In this document: piece after piece, positions 21,657 to 32,100 of the stretch
How the letters are laid out: each line of letters begins with the position of its first letter
Position numbering within the stretch: position 1 is the first letter of the stretch
NCBI GenBank assembly: GCA_041659285.1
Contig: JBAZYO010000008.1
Coordinates: forward strand, 62,001 to 126,000
Direction: 5' to 3'
Length of the DNA: 64,000 bases
From: Vicinamibacterales bacterium
Lineage (GTDB): Bacteria; Acidobacteriota; Vicinamibacteria; Vicinamibacterales; UBA2999
Position numbers and translations under genes: made by a program
Notes under the pieces: generated by a model
Seen by the model: the letters and a program-made list of their open reading frames with translations, nothing else
Told to the model about the DNA's origin: nothing
Databases searched by the model: none

Positions 21657-23972
21657 GTGGGCCCGCGCCGGCTCGGCATCGCAATCGCCTTGGGCATGCT
21701 CGTGGTGCCCGGCGCCCCCGCGCGCGCGCAGGACACTGTCCGGGATTCCCAGGCCCTGGTCTACGGCGGCGACCAGGAGTTCCCTCCCTACGAATATCTC
21801 GACGACAACGGCGAGCCCCAGGGGTTCAACATCCACTTGATCCGCGCGCTGGCGCGCGAGGCGGGCATGGCGGTGGAGATCCGGCTGGGCCCCCGAAACG
21901 AGCGCATGGCCGAGTTCGACCAGGGCAAGACGCACGTCATGTTCCTGACGTATTCCGAGGAGCGGGCGGCGCGCTACCAACTGCTCGATCAGACTTGGAC
22001 CCTCGCGCAGGTGGTGATGATGCGATCCGGCCTGCCGCGCTATCCGCACGGACTGGACGACTTGTGGGGCGTGCGGATTGCCGTGGACGCCGGCTCGATC
22101 AACCACCTGCTGCTGTCGAGCCTGCCCGAGGCGCGGCGGCCGTTGCTGCGAGTGGTGGCGACCCGCGGCGACGCCATCCAGGCCTTTGCGCGCGGCGAAG
22201 TGGACGGCGTCGCCGGCAATCACCTCACCATGCGGGCGCTGATGGGGCCATTGGCGGATGGCGCCGTCGAAGTGCCGCTGCTGTCGCGGCCGTACCAAAT
22301 GGCGACGTTGAAGGGCCGCGAGGGCGACGTGGCGCCGCTGCGCGCGGCGCTCGATCGCATGAAGTCCACCGGCGAGTTCGACCGCCTGGTGGAACAGTAC
22401 TTGAGCAACCCGATCCGGCGGACGTGGCTCGAACGCTACGCCGCGGTGCTCGGCATTGCCGGCGGGCTGGTCCTGCTGCTGTTCGTGGGCGGCACCGCCT
22501 GGAACCGGTCGCTGCACAAGCAGGTGCAGGCGCGCACCATGGCGGTGGAGCGGACCGAGCGGCGGTATCGAGACCTGGTGGACAACGCCAGCGACATGAT
22601 CTACCGGACCGATCCGTTCGGCCGGCTCTCCTTCGTCAATCCGGTGGCCACCCGCATTCTCGGCTACCCGGAATCCGAGCTGCTGTCGATGAAGTACTTC
22701 GAGCTGATGCGGCCCGACTGGGTGCCACGGGCGATGGCCTTCTACGAAAAGTCGGCGAAGTCGCGCGAGGCCACCTACCTCGAGTTCCCGGTGAGGCGGA
22801 AGGACGGCACGGAGATCTGGGTCGGTCAGCACGTGCGGGTCATCATCACCGGCGGCCGCGTCGAGGGCTTCCAGGGCATGGCCCGCGACATCACCGACCG
22901 CGTCAACGCGCAGACCGAACTGCGCGCCGAACGCGACTTCGTGTCGGCCATTCTCGACACCGCGCCCAGCCTGATCATGGTCCTCGACGCGCAGGGCCAC
23001 ATCGTCCGCTTCAACCGGGCCTGCGAGATCCTGTCGGGGATGCCGATGAGCGAGGCGGCCGGCCGGCCGATTTGGGAATTGCCGTTCGTGCTGGAAAGCC
23101 GTGACGGCATTCGAGAGAGCATTCCGCGGCTGGCCGCGGCCACCGGGCCGGTGACCCTCGATCGCACGTGGGTGAGCACGACCGGGGCGCGCCACGTCAT
23201 CGCCTGGACGGTGATGGCGCTGCGCGGCCAGTCGGGCGCGACGTCGTACCTGATTGGCATCGGCTCCGACGTCACCATGACGCGCGAGCTGGAACGGCTG
23301 AAGTCGCAGTTCATCTCGATGGTGAGCCACGAGCTGCGCACGCCGCTCACGTCGATCCGCGCCTCGATGCAGCTGCTGATTGCCGAGGCGATGACCGGCA
23401 ACGACGACGCCGATCAGCTGGTGCGGGTGGCGCTGTCGAACGCCGATCGCCTGATCCGCATCGTCAACGACATCCTGGACATGTCGAAGATCGAGGCCGG
23501 CGAGATGATGGTGTTGCCGAGGCGGACGCCGCTGCGGCCGATCATCGACGACTCGGTGCGCTCGGTCGCCGGCATCGCCCGCGATGCCGGCGTGACGGTG
23601 GTGGTTCCGGCGGCCGACCTGCCGGACGTGATGGCCGATCCGGACCGTAGCGTGCAAGTGCTGGTGAACCTGCTGTCGAACGCCGTGAAGCATGCCCCGA
23701 CCGGCTCAACCGTCGAGGTCCTGGCGGAACGCGACGGCGCCATGGTGGCGGTCGCGGTCCGCGATCACGGACCGGGCATCCCCGCCCACCAGGTGGACTT
23801 CATCTTCGAACCGTTTACACAGCTCGACGGCAGCGACACCCGTCGCATTCCCGGAACCGGTCTCGGATTGACGATTGCGCGGGCCCTGGCGGAAAAGCAG
23901 GGCGGCACCATTCGCGTGGACTCGCGCGAGGGCGAGGGCGCGACGTTCACGCTGACCCTCCCGTTTGCCTAG
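21657..23972 (+). CDS. Membrane sensor histidine kinase with periplasmic solute-binding domain and two PAS domains
   Basis: 771 residues from GTG 21657. Signal peptide, then a family-3 solute-binding (SBP_bac_3) sensor domain (FPPYEYLDDNGEPQGFNIHLI...) to ~residue 250, one membrane helix (AVLGIAGGLVLLLFVGGTAW), PAS 1 (YRDLVDNASDMIYRTD), PAS 2 (FVSAILDTAPSLIMVLD), HisKA with SHELRTPLTS (His558), and a HATPase_c domain with N (LSNAVKHA), G1 (DHGPGIP) and G2 (GTGLGL) boxes. No receiver domain or cognate regulator adjoins it. GTG 21657 is preferred to GTG 21621 because it opens the signal peptide and follows TACAAT by 6 nt. Confidence 0.85.
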   Translation: MGPRRLGIAIALGMLVVPGAPARAQDTVRDSQALVYGGDQEFPPYEYLDDNGEPQGFNIHLIRALAREAGMAVEIRLGPRNERMAEFDQGKTHVMFLTYSEERAARYQLLDQTWTLAQVVMMRSGLPRYPHGLDDLWGVRIAVDAGSINHLLLSSLPEARRPLLRVVATRGDAIQAFARGEVDGVAGNHLTMRALMGPLADGAVEVPLLSRPYQMATLKGREGDVAPLRAALDRMKSTGEFDRLVEQYLSNPIRRTWLERYAAVLGIAGGLVLLLFVGGTAWNRSLHKQVQARTMAVERTERRYRDLVDNASDMIYRTDPFGRLSFVNPVATRILGYPESELLSMKYFELMRPDWVPRAMAFYEKSAKSREATYLEFPVRRKDGTEIWVGQHVRVIITGGRVEGFQGMARDITDRVNAQTELRAERDFVSAILDTAPSLIMVLDAQGHIVRFNRACEILSGMPMSEAAGRPIWELPFVLESRDGIRESIPRLAAATGPVTLDRTWVSTTGARHVIAWTVMALRGQSGATSYLIGIGSDVTMTRELERLKSQFISMVSHELRTPLTSIRASMQLLIAEAMTGNDDADQLVRVALSNADRLIRIVNDILDMSKIEAGEMMVLPRRTPLRPIIDDSVRSVAGIARDAGVTVVVPAADLPDVMADPDRSVQVLVNLLSNAVKHAPTGSTVEVLAERDGAMVAVAVRDHGPGIPAHQVDFIFEPFTQLDGSDTRRIPGTGLGLTIARALAEKQGGTIRVDSREGEGATFTLTLPFA

Positions 23973-24038
23973 ACGCACCGGCGACGGAAGCCGAGGAAGG
24001 CGATCCCCTTCCGGCGCAGTCGACATGAACGGGTGGGG

Positions 24039-25343
24039 TCACTTGAACGTGACGCCCATGCCGAAGTGCCAGCGGACGTCGCCGGTGCCGTGGCCGCGCG
24101 CCACGTCCAGCGAGAGGCTGAGGATGGTCAGGTGCAGGTAAGCGCCGCCGCCGTAGCCGCGGTCGAGCGCCTGGTCGGAGAGTTTGGCGCCGTGCGCGTA
24201 TGCGGTCCCGGCATCGACAAACGCCTTCACACCAAACCGGCCGATCGACAACGGCGCGGTCACGGGAACGCGCAGTTCCGCCGATACCACCGCGAGGTTG
24301 TCGTCGGCCCTGTAGCCGGCGTCGTATCCCCGAACCGAGGCGGCGCCGCCAAGCAGTCCCTTTTCGTAGTCCGGCAGCGGCGCCGTGGACGTGAGCGACA
24401 TGGCCCGCACCGCGAGCACGGACTGTCCGAGGAGGCCCACGTAGCCCCGGACATCGGCGGTCCGGCGGTTCGCGGTGCCGGCGTCGAACGACAGCCGCTC
24501 GATCCCGAACGTGGCGTGCACGGCGTTACGCGGGAAGGCCGGGTCAACGCGCGTGTCGAGCGTCACGTCGCCGCCGGCGCGGACCAGCCGGTCGCGCGCC
24601 TCGCCAAACTTCACCTGGTCGAGGCCGGCGCCGGCCCCGAGGCGGAGCCACCGCCGCACCGCCGACTCGGCGCGGACCTGGCCGGATGTGCGGGTGTCGC
24701 CGATTGCGAAGTGCGGGTTCTCGCGGCGGCCGATGCCGGCCTCTCCCGACAGCCGGGCGATCGGTCCGCCCGTGAACGAGCGCTCGAGCTGCGCGCGGGC
24801 CTGCCGCTCGCCGCCCCACGTGAGGGGGAATGAGACGCGGCTGCGCGGCCCCAGCCGATCCACGAAACTCATCCGCGCCCCGTAGGTGAACCCATACCCA
24901 TCGTCATGGTGGACGATCGGGAGGAACATGCCGCTGCTCTTGAGAGTCTTCCACGGGCCCGGCGTCAGGTCGTCGGCTGAAATGCCCGGCACCTCGTCCA
25001 CTACGACCATCAACAGGATGTCGTCGGGGTTGTCGATTGAGCGGAACCGCTTGCGGACATCAACGCCTTCGAACCGTCCGCTCTTCTCGATCCGGGCGGT
25101 CACTTCGGCGACGAGCGCGTCGGTGGCCGGCTTGCCGACCACGTCGCCGACGATGGCCAGCACATCGGCGTCGGGCGTGGTGTGATTGCCGTGCACACGC
25201 ACTTCGCCGACCACGCCAGGTGAGGTTTGCGCGGGTAAGGTCCGGCTGGCCACCTTCGCCGAGGCTTCGGTGGTCGACGCCACATTCATCCCGGACAACA
25301 TCAACGCGAGCGACGCCGCGCACCTGAAGCCACGAGCGGTCAT
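24039..25343 (-). CDS. BamA/TamA-like outer-membrane protein with one POTRA domain
   Basis: 434 residues. After a short signal region, one POTRA-like domain (GVVGEVRVHGNHTTPDADVLAIVGDVVG...FEGVDVRKRFRSID) precedes a bacterial surface antigen (Omp85) barrel with a GYDAGYRADDNLAVVSAELRVPV strand, close to the VRGY/F lid motif, and terminal strand WHFGMGVTFK. Full BamA has five POTRA domains and ~800 residues, so this is a short Omp85 relative of unknown client. Its ATG overlaps the stop of the upstream exported-protein gene. Confidence 0.75.
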   Translation of the reverse strand: MTARGFRCAASLALMLSGMNVASTTEASAKVASRTLPAQTSPGVVGEVRVHGNHTTPDADVLAIVGDVVGKPATDALVAEVTARIEKSGRFEGVDVRKRFRSIDNPDDILLMVVVDEVPGISADDLTPGPWKTLKSSGMFLPIVHHDDGYGFTYGARMSFVDRLGPRSRVSFPLTWGGERQARAQLERSFTGGPIARLSGEAGIGRRENPHFAIGDTRTSGQVRAESAVRRWLRLGAGAGLDQVKFGEARDRLVRAGGDVTLDTRVDPAFPRNAVHATFGIERLSFDAGTANRRTADVRGYVGLLGQSVLAVRAMSLTSTAPLPDYEKGLLGGAASVRGYDAGYRADDNLAVVSAELRVPVTAPLSIGRFGVKAFVDAGTAYAHGAKLSDQALDRGYGGGAYLHLTILSLSLDVARGHGTGDVRWHFGMGVTFK

Positions 25344-26341
25344 TTGATTTTGTAGGTGACGTCGGCTTGCTTGTAGTTGACGTAGTCCACCTGGTAGCTC
25401 GCATCGACCGCGCCGACCGCCATCATCATGCCGAAGCGCATCTCGATGCTGCGGGGCAGCCACACCTCGGAAAACGCCTGGCCCATGCGCATGGTGGCCT
25501 TGACGTCGCTGACGCGCATCAGCGCGCGGCCTGGGAAGAAGTCCATGCCGATGTCGTCGAAGGTGTACTGCAGGATCTGGTGGGTCGCCGGGTCCACCCA
25601 CAACGTGACCAGCGACACCTTGTTCATCTTCTCTTCGATCTCGTCTTCCCGGTCGCGCACCTTCCGGTTGGGACGCGACTTGCCCTCTTTGAACAATCCT
25701 GACTCCGGGTAGTACTCAATCTTCAGGGCATCGCGGTGGTCCACCTTCTCGCGGCCGGCCAGGGCGTAGCGCCCTTTCTCGAAGCGGAACTTGAGGAAGT
25801 AGGCGGCCGACACGAACTGCGGATCGGCGCCCTGCTTCAGCAGGTCGTCCATGTTGGACGGCAGGTCCGCGGGCGTCGTGCCTTGCTCGTCTTTGACCTC
25901 GATGCCGGTGGGGCTGATCACCACGGCGCGCTTCTCGGCGTCGGCGGCATCCGCTGGCAGGCCTTGTCGATCTCTTTCGGCGCGCCGCTGGCGCCGTTCC
26001 TCGCGGCCCTGCTCCCGCTTGAGCCACTGGTCTTCCGCCTTCCGCCGGTCGGCCTCCGACAGCGCCACGCCGTTGGCCTTCACCGGGCTGCGCACGAAGA
26101 TGCCCTGGCGGATGAACCACGAATACTCGCGCCGCATGCCCCAGAGCGGGAGGCCGCCGGGGCCGGTGAGGTCGAAGCCCTCTTTCTCTTCGAGCACGTA
26201 TTGCTGGAGCTTCTTCCAGTTGTCGTCGCGGCGGGCCAGCACGCGTTCCATGAACGCGTCCAGGTCCGACTGGGCCATCGCAGGAAGGGTGGTCCCGAGC
26301 AACGCCAGGCATAGCAGGGCGACGAGGGATTTGGCTCGCAT
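25340..26341 (-). CDS. Exported protein resembling LolA-type outer-membrane sorting factors
   Basis: 333 residues with signal peptide MRAKSLVALLCLALLGTTLPAMA. The central region is highly charged (KREQGREERRQRRAERDRQG). The C-terminal half has beta-strand phrases such as YALAGREKVDHRDALKIEYYPE, VSLVTLWVDPATHQILQYTFDDIG and EVWLPRSIEMRFGMMMAVGAVDASYQVDYVNYK, reminiscent of the LolA/LolB-like fold that handles lipids or lipoproteins. The assignment is by pattern only. ATGA coupling to the Omp85-like gene suggests joint envelope function. Confidence 0.6.
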   Translation of the reverse strand: MRAKSLVALLCLALLGTTLPAMAQSDLDAFMERVLARRDDNWKKLQQYVLEEKEGFDLTGPGGLPLWGMRREYSWFIRQGIFVRSPVKANGVALSEADRRKAEDQWLKREQGREERRQRRAERDRQGLPADAADAEKRAVVISPTGIEVKDEQGTTPADLPSNMDDLLKQGADPQFVSAAYFLKFRFEKGRYALAGREKVDHRDALKIEYYPESGLFKEGKSRPNRKVRDREDEIEEKMNKVSLVTLWVDPATHQILQYTFDDIGMDFFPGRALMRVSDVKATMRMGQAFSEVWLPRSIEMRFGMMMAVGAVDASYQVDYVNYKQADVTYKIK

Positions 26342-26410
26342 GGTGGATCTTGGAATCAGACGGAGGCCGGTTGAACTCGGTTCCCCCGGAGTGGAGAATC
26401 GTCCGGCCGA

Positions 26411-28150
26411 TTACGGCGTCGAGGTGGTTTCGACCGGCTCGCGGCGGTAGACCACCTTGCCGTCGACGATGGTGACCATCACCTGGGCGTCGGTGAGCCG
26501 CGCGGCCGGCGTGTCGAAAATGTCTTCCGACAGCACCACCAGGTCGGCGAGCATGTCGCGCGCCAGCACGCCCTTGCGCTGTTCGTCGAACGAGGCCCAC
26601 GCCGCGTCGCTGGTGTAGGCGTCGATGGCCTGGCGCAGCGGCAGCCGCTCGGCCGGCAACCAGCCGCCCGCGGGCAGCCCGTCTGCCGTCGTGCGGTTCA
26701 CAGCCACGTGCAGGCCCATCATGGGGTCGAGTGTCATCACCGGCCAGTCGCTGCCAAACGCCAGCCGCCCGCCGGCCTTGGCGATGCTGGCCCAGAGCCA
26801 CCCGCGTGCAGCGCGTTCGGGGCCGATGTTCGTGCTCCACACGTCGCCCGGGGTCGGGCTCGGCGTGGCGTGCACGGGCTGCATGGAGGCAATCACGCCG
26901 AGCTTGCCGAACCGCGCGACGTCCGCCTGGTCAACGGTCTCGATGTGCTCGATGCGGTGCCGGCGCCCACGCTCGGGCGCGGGATTGGCCTTGGCGGCGG
27001 CCTCGTAGGCGTCCAGCGTCATGCGCACGGCGGCGTCGCCGATGGCGTGCGTCATCACCTGCCAGCCTTCGCGATCGAGCATGGCCACCGTCTTGTTGAG
27101 CTGCTCCGGCGTGAACCGCGCCTCGCCCCTGGTGGCGGGCCGGTTCTCGTAGGGCGCGAGCATGGCGGCGGTGTGCGACTCGATCACGCCGTCGGCGATC
27201 AGCTTCACCGCGCCGGTCTTGAGCAGCGGGTCATCCGCGAATTGCTCGCGCACCTTGCCGAGTGCGGCGAGCCCGGCCTCGTCCAGCGAGGCGTCAACCG
27301 GCAGCGCCTGATACACCCGCACCGTCAACTCGCCGCGCTTGCGCAGGCCGTCATAGAGCGCGAGGTCGTCGGCCGAACCGCCGGCGTTCTGGACGCTGGT
27401 GATGCCGACGCGATGCGCTTCGACGAGGCCGGCGCGGATGGCGGCGGCCTTGTCCTCCGCGGTGGGCTGTGGCGCCACGTTCATCAACGCCATCGCCGCC
27501 TCTTTCAGCGCGCCGCTCGGCTCGCCGGTGCGCGAGTCTTTCACGATCACGCCGTTCAGCGGATTCCTGGTGTGCCGGGTGATGCCGGCGAGCTTGAGCG
27601 CCCTGGTGTTGGCCCAGCCGGTGTGGCCGTCGTAGGCGATCAAGTACGCCGGGCGATCGGGGACCAGCGTGTCGAGCAGCTGCCGCGTCGGGAGCGACCC
27701 CGCGAACGGCTGGTAGTACCAGCCGCGGCCGGTGATCCACGCCCGCTCCGGATGCACTTCCGACCAGATGCGAACGGTGTCCTTGATGTCATCCAGCGTG
27801 GTGGCGTCGAGCAGGTTGACCTGGTCGAGCGAAAGGCCGCCGCTGATGAAGTGGGTGTGCGCGTCGTTGAAGCCCGGCACCACGGCGCCGCCCTTGGCAT
27901 CGACGACGGTGGTCTGGGCGCGGCGCAGCCGCTGGATCTCGCGGTTGGATCCGACGCGAATCACCTTGTTGCCGCGAATCGCCACCGCTTCGGCGAGATC
28001 CGCCTCGCCGTCGCCGGCGTAGACCTTGCCGTTGATCACGATCAGGTCAACCGCGTCGTCGCCTTCGCGCTGCGCGCCGACAATCAGGCCGGCGATGAGC
28101 GTAACGCTGACGATGCAGGCCACCAGATAGGCCGTGATGCGGGCCGCCAT
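26411..28150 (-). CDS. YtcJ-like amidohydrolase, membrane-anchored or exported
   Basis: 579 residues. An N-terminal hydrophobic segment (ITAYLVACIVSVTLIAGLIVGAQ) may anchor or export it. The amidohydrolase core has PGFNDAHTHF (metal HxH), GRGWYYQPF, MTHAIGDAAVRMTLDAYE, RHRIEHIETVD and AFGSDWPVMTLDPM (metal Asp), matching the YtcJ/exoenzyme-regulatory AepA group. These hydrolyse amide or imine bonds; substrates are mostly unknown. A TAGAAT box ends 7 nt before ATG, implying a leaderless transcript. It is divergent from panE. Confidence 0.85.
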   Translation of the reverse strand: MAARITAYLVACIVSVTLIAGLIVGAQREGDDAVDLIVINGKVYAGDGEADLAEAVAIRGNKVIRVGSNREIQRLRRAQTTVVDAKGGAVVPGFNDAHTHFISGGLSLDQVNLLDATTLDDIKDTVRIWSEVHPERAWITGRGWYYQPFAGSLPTRQLLDTLVPDRPAYLIAYDGHTGWANTRALKLAGITRHTRNPLNGVIVKDSRTGEPSGALKEAAMALMNVAPQPTAEDKAAAIRAGLVEAHRVGITSVQNAGGSADDLALYDGLRKRGELTVRVYQALPVDASLDEAGLAALGKVREQFADDPLLKTGAVKLIADGVIESHTAAMLAPYENRPATRGEARFTPEQLNKTVAMLDREGWQVMTHAIGDAAVRMTLDAYEAAAKANPAPERGRRHRIEHIETVDQADVARFGKLGVIASMQPVHATPSPTPGDVWSTNIGPERAARGWLWASIAKAGGRLAFGSDWPVMTLDPMMGLHVAVNRTTADGLPAGGWLPAERLPLRQAIDAYTSDAAWASFDEQRKGVLARDMLADLVVLSEDIFDTPAARLTDAQVMVTIVDGKVVYRREPVETTSTP

Positions 28151-28157
28151 TAGGCAA

Positions 28158-28174
28158 ATTCTAGCACTGTGCTA
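28158..28174. promoter_or_regulatory. Divergent promoter with palindromic operator candidate
   Basis: TAGCAC-T-GTGCTA (28162-28174) is a perfect 13-bp inverted repeat. It overlaps the TAGAAT -10 box of the amidohydrolase (minus strand, 28158-28163) and adjoins a TAAAAC-type -10 for panE. A regulator bound here could silence both genes. Confidence 0.45.
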
Positions 28175-28193
28175 AAACGTCTGCGGAGGCTGA

Positions 28194-29129
28194 ATGAGAT
28201 TCGCAATTCTGGGGTCGGGAGCGGTGGGAGGCTATTTTGGCGCCAAGCTGGCGCGCGCGGGCCAGGACGTCACTTTCATTGCCCGCGGCGCGCACCTCGA
28301 GGCCATGCGCGCCAAGGGCCTCGACGTGAAAAGCGCCCAACTCGGCGATTTCAATGTCCAGGCCCCGGCCGAGAGCGACACCGCGAAGGTCGGCCAGGTG
28401 GACGTGGCGATCGTGTCGGTGAAGGCCTACGACAACACCACCGCGCTGCCGATGCTGACGCCCCTGATTGGACCGGACACCGTGGTCCTCACCCTCCAGA
28501 ACGGCGTGGACAGCGTCGATGAGGTGGCTGCCGTGGCCGGCGAGCGGCACGTCCTTGGCGGCACCACCTACGTCGCCACGGCGCTCGAAGCGCCGGGGCT
28601 GATCGTCCAGACCGGCGTGCATCGCTCGATCATTTTCGGCGAGGTGTTCGGAGACCGCAGCCGCATCTCACCGCGCGTGCAGGCGGTCGCCGACATCTTC
28701 GCCACCGCCGACATCCAGGTGACGCCGGTGGCCGACGCCCGCGTGCCGATCTGGGACAAGTTCGTCTATCTCGTGGCGTTCTCGGGCTTCACCGGCGCGT
28801 CGCGGCTGGCGATTGGCCACATCTGGAAGTTCCCGCACGTCCAGGAGATGTTCTACGCCACCTCGCGCGAGATCGCGGCCATCGCCAGGGCGGAGGGCGT
28901 CACGATCTCCGCCAACCGCTTCGACACGCTCAAGGAATATATGGACCACATCCCGCCCACTACGCGGTCGTCGCTGCTGATCGACCTGGAGCAGGGCAAG
29001 CGCATCGAGGTGGAAGCCCTGCAAGGCGCGGCCGTGCGCCGCGCGAAGAAGCATGGCGTGCCGGTGCCGATCACCTCGACGCTCTACGCCGTCCTCAAGG
29101 CGTGGGAGTCCGGGCCGGTGAAGAGCTAG
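28194..29129 (+). CDS. panE: 2-dehydropantoate 2-reductase (ketopantoate reductase)
   Basis: 311 residues. A Rossmann motif at the N-terminus (FAILGSGAVGGYFGAKLARAG) binds NADPH. VSVKAYD and LTLQNGVDSVDEVA are the conserved PanE blocks. The C-terminal domain carries WDKFVYLVAFSGFTGASRL, the catalytic-lysine helix, and PPTTRSSLLIDLEQGKRIEVEALQGAAVRRAKKHGVPVP. It reduces ketopantoate in pantothenate biosynthesis; some relatives act on other 2-keto acids. A GGAGG site precedes ATG. The 3' end overlaps the methylase gene by 35 bp on the opposite strand. Confidence 0.88.
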   Translation: MRFAILGSGAVGGYFGAKLARAGQDVTFIARGAHLEAMRAKGLDVKSAQLGDFNVQAPAESDTAKVGQVDVAIVSVKAYDNTTALPMLTPLIGPDTVVLTLQNGVDSVDEVAAVAGERHVLGGTTYVATALEAPGLIVQTGVHRSIIFGEVFGDRSRISPRVQAVADIFATADIQVTPVADARVPIWDKFVYLVAFSGFTGASRLAIGHIWKFPHVQEMFYATSREIAAIARAEGVTISANRFDTLKEYMDHIPPTTRSSLLIDLEQGKRIEVEALQGAAVRRAKKHGVPVPITSTLYAVLKAWESGPVKS

Positions 29130-32100
29130 CCTGTTGGTAGGCGGCAACGCAAGCGGTTCGGAGCGGTTGGGAAATCAAGGGGAAGCTCGCGACCACGTGC
29201 TCGTAGTGGTCCGGCGTGAGTCCGTAGAGCCCCGCGACGATCGCGTTCAACCGTGCGTAGCTGCCTGGATCGCCGTCGATGCCGGATGTCGACAGCGCCC
29301 GCGCGAGCGCGGCCAGTTCGCGGAACGCCGGCGAGCCGTCTTGCGGGCGCGGCACCGGCAGGCGCGACATCAGCGCGGTGGTGACGTGAGTGGTGACGCT
29401 CAGCCGCACGAGGTAGTTGGCGACCAGGCTGTTGAGCAGCGCGAGCAGGCACCACTGCGCGCCGGCGCCGAACGCGGTCTTCAGCACGAACACCGTGTGC
29501 GTTGACAGCGTGTGCCTCGGCAGCAGCCCCGCGATCAGCGTCAACCGGTTGGTCGCGCTCGCCACATCGCGATACGCGATCCGCTCGCGTTCGAAACTGA
29601 TGGCTGGATCGATCAGGCGCCCGGCCTGCTCGACCGGCACCGCCAGCGTCGCGAGGTCCGGCGACACGGAGAACGGCGCGACGTGCTTGCCTTCGATGAT
29701 CGGCATCACCGGGCGGCGATCCGGCCGAGGGCGGTGGATGAAGTGCCCGCGGTCGTCCGTGGCATTCAGCTCACGGCCGAATCGCGCGTTCCAGCCGTGG
29801 GCGGCGCCCAGCGCCGGCGCCGCCACGGCGGCGGCCGTCAGAATCGCGAGCGCCGCCGGTGACGTCAATTCGGGAACGGTGAGGTGTTCCGGATCCCACG
29901 CCTCCAGCCGCGACCGCGACACCGACAGCAATTCATCTCCTTCGTCCTGACGCGGGTCGCTGGGGCAGCGATCCAGCAGGCGGGGATCGTGGACGCCCGA
30001 CCGGAAACGCAACGATTCGGTCCGGCCGCCGCTGGTGGCCGCGATCAGCGTGAAGCGCACGCTGCGATGGATGGGAAAGATCGCCGCCTTGTTCTCGAGC
30101 CCCAGCCAGGTGTCGATCGCGCAGCGGTCGAAGAGCTGCCGCCGCAATCGCGCGCTGCCGTGATCGGTCGCAATGCCCGACGGCAGGATCAGCCCGACGC
30201 GTCCGCCCGGCCGCGCGAGCTGCAACGCGCGTTCGAGGAACAGCTGGTAGCGGTTGGCATGGCCGTGCCCCTGGGCGGCGTAGACACCTGACGATCGAAA
30301 GAAGCGGCGCACCGGTGCCGCGCGCGCACGGTCTGCTTCCCGGCCCGCCGCCGGTCCGCTGTCGGCGCGCAGCATGTCCCAGGGTGGATTGCCGAGCACG
30401 GCATCGAAGCCGCCGTCGGGCCGCCAGTGCCCACGGGCATCGAAGAACACTTCGGGAAAGGCCAGCTCCCAGTGGAACACGGCATGGCTCGCGGCGATGT
30501 CGGCGGCCTGGGTCAGCCCGTGCGCCAACTGATCCGCCGGCAGCGTGGTGGCGCGTCCGAGCCGTGACGCGATCCACTCGTTGACAAGCGCAGGCGATGG
30601 CGGCGGGCCGGGCCACAATGCCGCGGCGCACCAGGCATCCGCCGCGCGCGACCAGTTCGCGAATGGTCCATCGGCCGCCGACAGGCGCTCGAGCGTCCGC
30701 TCCTTCTCGCGCACCGCCTGCAGCGTGTCGGACGGTTCGAGCGCCAGCCGCAACCGTTCGGGCAGGACGCGTGCCGCCACCACCTCGCACCCCCCATCGT
30801 CGAAGAGCGGAAGCGGAACCTCGCGGGCGGCTCGTTGGCGCACGGGCGGCTTCACCAGGTCGGCGAGCCGCGCGCCCAGCAGGCTGTTCCCCACGGCGAG
30901 GTGGTGGTCCAGGAAGGTCAGCGGCTTGCCGGAGGCCAGCGTCGTGAGCCACAGCGACAGCCGCGCCAGTTGCACCGCGGTGGGATTCAGGTCGACGCCG
31001 TAGAGGCACTGCTCCGCGACCTGGCGGCGAAGGTCCGCACGGCCGGCGGGTGTCGCGTCATCGGCGCGCCACTCGCCGTCGCGAATCAAAGCCTGCTCGC
31101 ACTGGTCCGCCAGGTAGTGGCAGGCCGCCACCAGGAACGCACCGCTGCCCATGGCGGGGTCAACCACCCGGAGCCCGAGAATGTCCCGTGCCGGCCGGTT
31201 CATCACCACGGGATGCAGCGTTCGCCGCACGAGGAACTCGGTGATCGAACGCGGCGTGTAGAAGCTGCCGGTGGCCTTCCGCTCGGTCGAGGTGCGTCGC
31301 AGCACGAGGCCGGCGCGGGTGGCGACCGGCTCGTGTTCGAGCACCCGCTCGTACACCGCGCCGAGCTGTTCGACCCCGAGGTCGTGGTACGCGATGCGCC
31401 GCCGGCCGGCGGGTGAGTCGGTGGTGGCGAGCGCCAGCACCACGGCCTTGACCACGTCTTCGGGCACTCGCCGCTGCTCCACGAGCGGGGCGTGGCGGGG
31501 AGAGAACAGCCGGCCGTTGAACGCCGTGACGTCGAGATCGCCGGCCTTGCACCCGGCATGCGCCATCCGGGCAATCGCCTGCAGCGCCGCCCACAGTCCG
31601 CGCGGCGCGCGCGGCTCCAGGGTGCGCCGATAGAGCGCGTCAATCGTGTAGGCCTCCCGATACACGGGATGCCACACCGGCACCAGGCCGCGCGCTTCGG
31701 CGAACAGCAGGAAGAGCACGCGGTAGACGACGGTGAGGGCCTGGTCGTAGGGGCTGCCGGCTCGCCTGCCGCGCCCGCGGCCGCCCGCGGCCAGCGCCGC
31801 GGTCAGTTGCGGCAACGCCCTCAGCACACCGTCGCCCAGCGCGTGACACACGCGCGCGGCATGGAGATCCGATTCGTTCGCCCGGGCCCGCAGTGCCGCG
31901 GTCCCGGCGTCGCCGAGGGTCGCGTCGGCGCCGGCGAGCACCCACAGCAGCAGCGGTCCGCGCGGGTTGGCAAAGAGCGGCTCGAAGTCGAAGTGCAGGG
32001 CCTGCCTCGCCCACGGGCGGCGGCAATCGAGGATGCGCAGCGCCCGCCCGTTGGTGACCAGCGCCCAGGCGGCGTCTGCCCCGACGCCGCCGCGGATCGC

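Noticed and set aside
28162..28174. TAGCACTGTGCTA as an SOS (LexA) box
   Set aside because: It does not match the known LexA consensus forms and the flanking genes (amidohydrolase, panE) are not damage genes; kept only as a generic palindromic operator.
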